From CAZQSL01 sp964595945 (lineage in GTDB: Bacteria > UBP15 > UBA6099 > JAJRTR01), in assembly GCA_964595945.1 (NCBI GenBank), contig CAZQSL010000001.1, forward strand, positions 1 to 64,000: a stretch of DNA of 64,000 bases, read 5' to 3'. Shown here piece after piece: positions 62,083 to 64,000 of the stretch (positions within the stretch are counted from its first letter, which is position 1; each line of letters begins with the position of its first letter). Made by a program: the position numbers and the translations under genes. Below the pieces are notes generated by a model, which saw only the letters and a list, made by a program, of their open reading frames with translations, was not told the DNA's origin and did no database searches.

Positions 62083-63076
62083 CCAACTCGCAGCACAGCT
62101 CGAAGGCACCGTGGAAGGAAACGCGCAATCGCTTATCTACGGCGCAAGCTCCATCGACGCCATCGAAGACGGCACCCTTGTTTTCCTCGAAAAACAAAAA
62201 GATGCCCACAAACTCGCAGGATCCGCCCCCGCGGCTGTCCTGTGCGCATCTACCGCCGATGTCCATGATCACACTCTCATCAGGGTCGCCAACCCGCGAA
62301 AAGCATTTCTCGCAGCCCTCCGCGCACTTTATCCCGTCATCCGGCCTGCCCCCGGCATACACCCCACTGCTGTCATATCACCATCCGCCAATATACATCC
62401 AACGGCCTCCATCGGCGCACTCTGCTTCGTCGGCGACGATGCGGCTGTTGCAGCGGACTCCGTTATTTCCCCCGGATGCCACATCGGCGCAGGTGCTTCG
62501 ATCGGCGCACGCTCACTGCTTCACCCGAAAGTGACCATCCTCGACCGCTGCAGGGTAGGCACAGACGCAATCATCCACAGCGGCGTCGTCATAGGCGCGG
62601 ACGGATTCGGATTTGTCGAAGAAGGAGCCGCCAAAGTCAAAATGCCGCAAGTCGGCAACGTCGTCATCGGCGACCGCGTGGAAATCGGCGCCAACACCAC
62701 TATCGACCGCGCCACTCTCGGCTCCACGTTCATCGCCTCAGGCACCAAACTCGACAATCAGGTACAGATCGGCCACAATGTCAAAACCGGCGAAAACTGT
62801 ATCATCTGCGGACAGGCCGGCATCGCCGGGAGTTCGACAATCGGAGACAATGTCACCATCGCCGGCCAGGCTGGCATCGGCGATCATCTCAGCGTTGGAT
62901 CATGGACATTCATCACCGGCAAAGCCGGCGTCATGACCGATGTCCCCCCGAAAGTCATCTACTCGGGATTTCCCGCCGCACCGCACCGCGAAACCATGCG
63001 CATCTTTTCTGCGCTCCGCAAATTGCCAGCGCTCATCAGGGAAATCGAAAAACAGGCCAGAGCCGACAAAGGCTGA
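62072..63076 (+). CDS. lpxD: UDP-3-O-acyl-glucosamine N-acyltransferase
   Basis: 334 residues from ATG 62072, with GGAG 6 bases upstream; ATG 62036 is less likely. N-terminal uridine-binding domain, then a left-handed beta helix of hexapeptide repeats (IHPTASIGALCFVGDDAAV ... GADGFGFV ... TIDRATLGSTFI ... QIGHNVKTGENCIICGQAG). It adds the second acyl chain in lipid A synthesis, so the cell likely makes LPS. The other lipid A genes are not in the window. Confidence 0.95.
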   Translation: MLVSQLAAQLEGTVEGNAQSLIYGASSIDAIEDGTLVFLEKQKDAHKLAGSAPAAVLCASTADVHDHTLIRVANPRKAFLAALRALYPVIRPAPGIHPTAVISPSANIHPTASIGALCFVGDDAAVAADSVISPGCHIGAGASIGARSLLHPKVTILDRCRVGTDAIIHSGVVIGADGFGFVEEGAAKVKMPQVGNVVIGDRVEIGANTTIDRATLGSTFIASGTKLDNQVQIGHNVKTGENCIICGQAGIAGSSTIGDNVTIAGQAGIGDHLSVGSWTFITGKAGVMTDVPPKVIYSGFPAAPHRETMRIFSALRKLPALIREIEKQARADKG

Positions 63077-63097
63077 CCTCACACCGGAGATATCCTC

Positions 63098-64000
63098 ATG
63101 ACCACAAACAGCATCCAGCTACTCAGGGAAAAGGCCGAACTCTCCTTCGCCCGGCGTGGCCTCGCATGGGGGGGATTCACCGGCGCGCTCTGGGGACTCG
63201 ACGGGGTACTTCTCGGCATCGTGCTTGGCATGGCGCCGTTCAACGACGCAAAGGTTTCAATGCTCATCGCTCCCATCGTAGCCGCTGCCATCCATGACGG
63301 GTTCGCCGCACTGTGGCTATTTATCATTAATATTTCATCCGGCAAATTCCGGGAATTTCGCCGCACGCTCGCTACCAGACCCGGCAAGGTCGTATGTATC
63401 GCGGCACTCTGCGGAGGCCCCATAGGCATGACCGGCTACCTGCTGGGCATCAATCATGCCGGCCCAGCCTACGCGATGTCCATATCCGCGATCTATCCTG
63501 CTCTCGGGTCGGTATGCGCCATGTTTTTCCTCAAGGAACGTATCTCGCCACGCGCGTGGGCAGGCATTGCGTTAAGCGTCACGGGAGCCATTATTGTCGG
63601 GTGGCAGCCACCATCTGGCAACGCTCCACACTTCTATCTCGGCGTCGCTTTCGCCTGTATGGCCGCTGTCGGCTGGGGGCTCGAAAGCGTACTCTCCACC
63701 TACGGCATGGACCTCATCGACCCCGACATCGCCATCAACATCCGGGAAGCCGTCTCTTTTCTCGCATACATGATCATCATTGTCCCGGCCATCGGCGGCA
63801 TGGGATTTCTCGCCGCTGCCGTCCCTGAAAAAACCACTCTCCTCATCGCTGCCACCGCTCTCGCTGGCGGCCTGTCATACTTCTCGTGGTATCGTGCGAT
63901 GAACATGACTGGTGTCGGACGCGCCATGGCTCTCAGTGTCACCTATGTCATCTGGAGCATCGTCTACAGTGTCGTACTGACCCGGTTGGGCCTGATGGAA
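63098..64000 (+). CDS. DMT-superfamily (EamA-like) permease, 3' end cut off
   Basis: 301 residues are visible before the window ends. About ten membrane helices in the EamA two-repeat pattern: GTAL-type start FTGALWGLDGVLLGI, GGPIGMTGYLLGI, YPALGSVCAMFFLKERISPRAWAGIALSVTGAIIV, and the second repeat SYFSWYRAMNMTGVGRAMALSVTYVIWSIV. These export or import small metabolites; the substrate is unknown. ATG 63098 has CGGAGA about 8 bases upstream. It lies 21 bases after lpxD. Confidence 0.85.
   Translation, partial: MTTNSIQLLREKAELSFARRGLAWGGFTGALWGLDGVLLGIVLGMAPFNDAKVSMLIAPIVAAAIHDGFAALWLFIINISSGKFREFRRTLATRPGKVVCIAALCGGPIGMTGYLLGINHAGPAYAMSISAIYPALGSVCAMFFLKERISPRAWAGIALSVTGAIIVGWQPPSGNAPHFYLGVAFACMAAVGWGLESVLSTYGMDLIDPDIAINIREAVSFLAYMIIIVPAIGGMGFLAAAVPEKTTLLIAATALAGGLSYFSWYRAMNMTGVGRAMALSVTYVIWSIVYSVVLTRLGLME

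Noticed and set aside
1..64000. Search for tRNA, rRNA, CRISPR arrays, transposases and prophage genes
   Set aside because: No cloverleaf-like tRNA, regular spaced repeat array, transposase or phage-type protein was seen by eye; a dedicated scan could still find a short RNA gene.

Overview
The window looks like chromosomal DNA of an anaerobic, diderm (two-membrane) bacterium of moderate GC content with strong use of C-ending codons. The outer membrane is inferred from bamA, two OmpH/Skp-like genes and lpxD at 57.3-63.1 kb. The cytoskeletal and division genes, however, have a Gram-positive-type layout (ftsQ/divIB - DUF881 - sbp - ftsA - ftsZ, then yggS - sepF), and SpoIIE- and STAS-type signalling genes are present. 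Anaerobic life is suggested by a sensory-type [FeFe] hydrogenase, a glycyl-radical enzyme and a 2[4Fe-4S] ferredoxin. I cannot name the phylum from sequence alone; diderm Firmicutes, Synergistota or a related uncultivated lineage would fit. TTG and GTG starts are common.

Layout. 0-5.1 kb: tail of an AI-2E-type permease, a YbaK-TyrRS fusion, then a [FeFe] hydrogenase/PAS sensor paired with a SpoIIE-type phosphatase. 5.1-5.6 kb: a dispersed repeat with inverted ends, followed by three hairpins. 5.6-10.9 kb: a catabolic unit made of an FGGY kinase and a glycyl-radical enzyme on the minus strand, diverging from a LacI-family regulator, with a good promoter and two matching operator-like sites between them. 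11-34 kb: mostly housekeeping genes (YgjP-like peptidase, DAHP synthase, J-domain/TPR protein, methyltransferase, MrfA-type helicase, aspS, pgi, ispG, nth, an MBL-fold enzyme, a YchF-like GTPase) mixed with unknown secreted or small proteins. It also holds an unusual eukaryote-like glycerol-3-phosphate dehydrogenase with a GHKL-ATPase-like tail, an orphan FliD-like protein and a STAS protein.

34.2-56.4 kb: one long same-strand division and wall cluster, mraZ-rsmH-ftsL-ftsI-murE-murF-mraY-murD-ftsW-murG-ftsQ-DUF881-sbp-ftsA-ftsZ-radical SAM-yggS-sepF-proC-ftsK. It is preceded by three MraZ-type boxes at exact 10-bp spacing and closed by a strong terminator. murC, murB and ddl are absent from it. 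56.5 kb: the second copy of the dispersed repeat. 57.3-64 kb: envelope cluster bamA - unknown exported protein - ompH - divergent ompH - lpxD - DMT permease (cut by the window end).

The most unusual items are the GPD1-like/GHKL fusion, the kinase/glycyl-radical-enzyme/LacI unit of unknown substrate, the YbaK-TyrRS fusion, the inverted-end repeat pair, and the mixed Gram-positive/diderm division cluster. No tRNA, rRNA, CRISPR array, transposase or phage gene was recognised.
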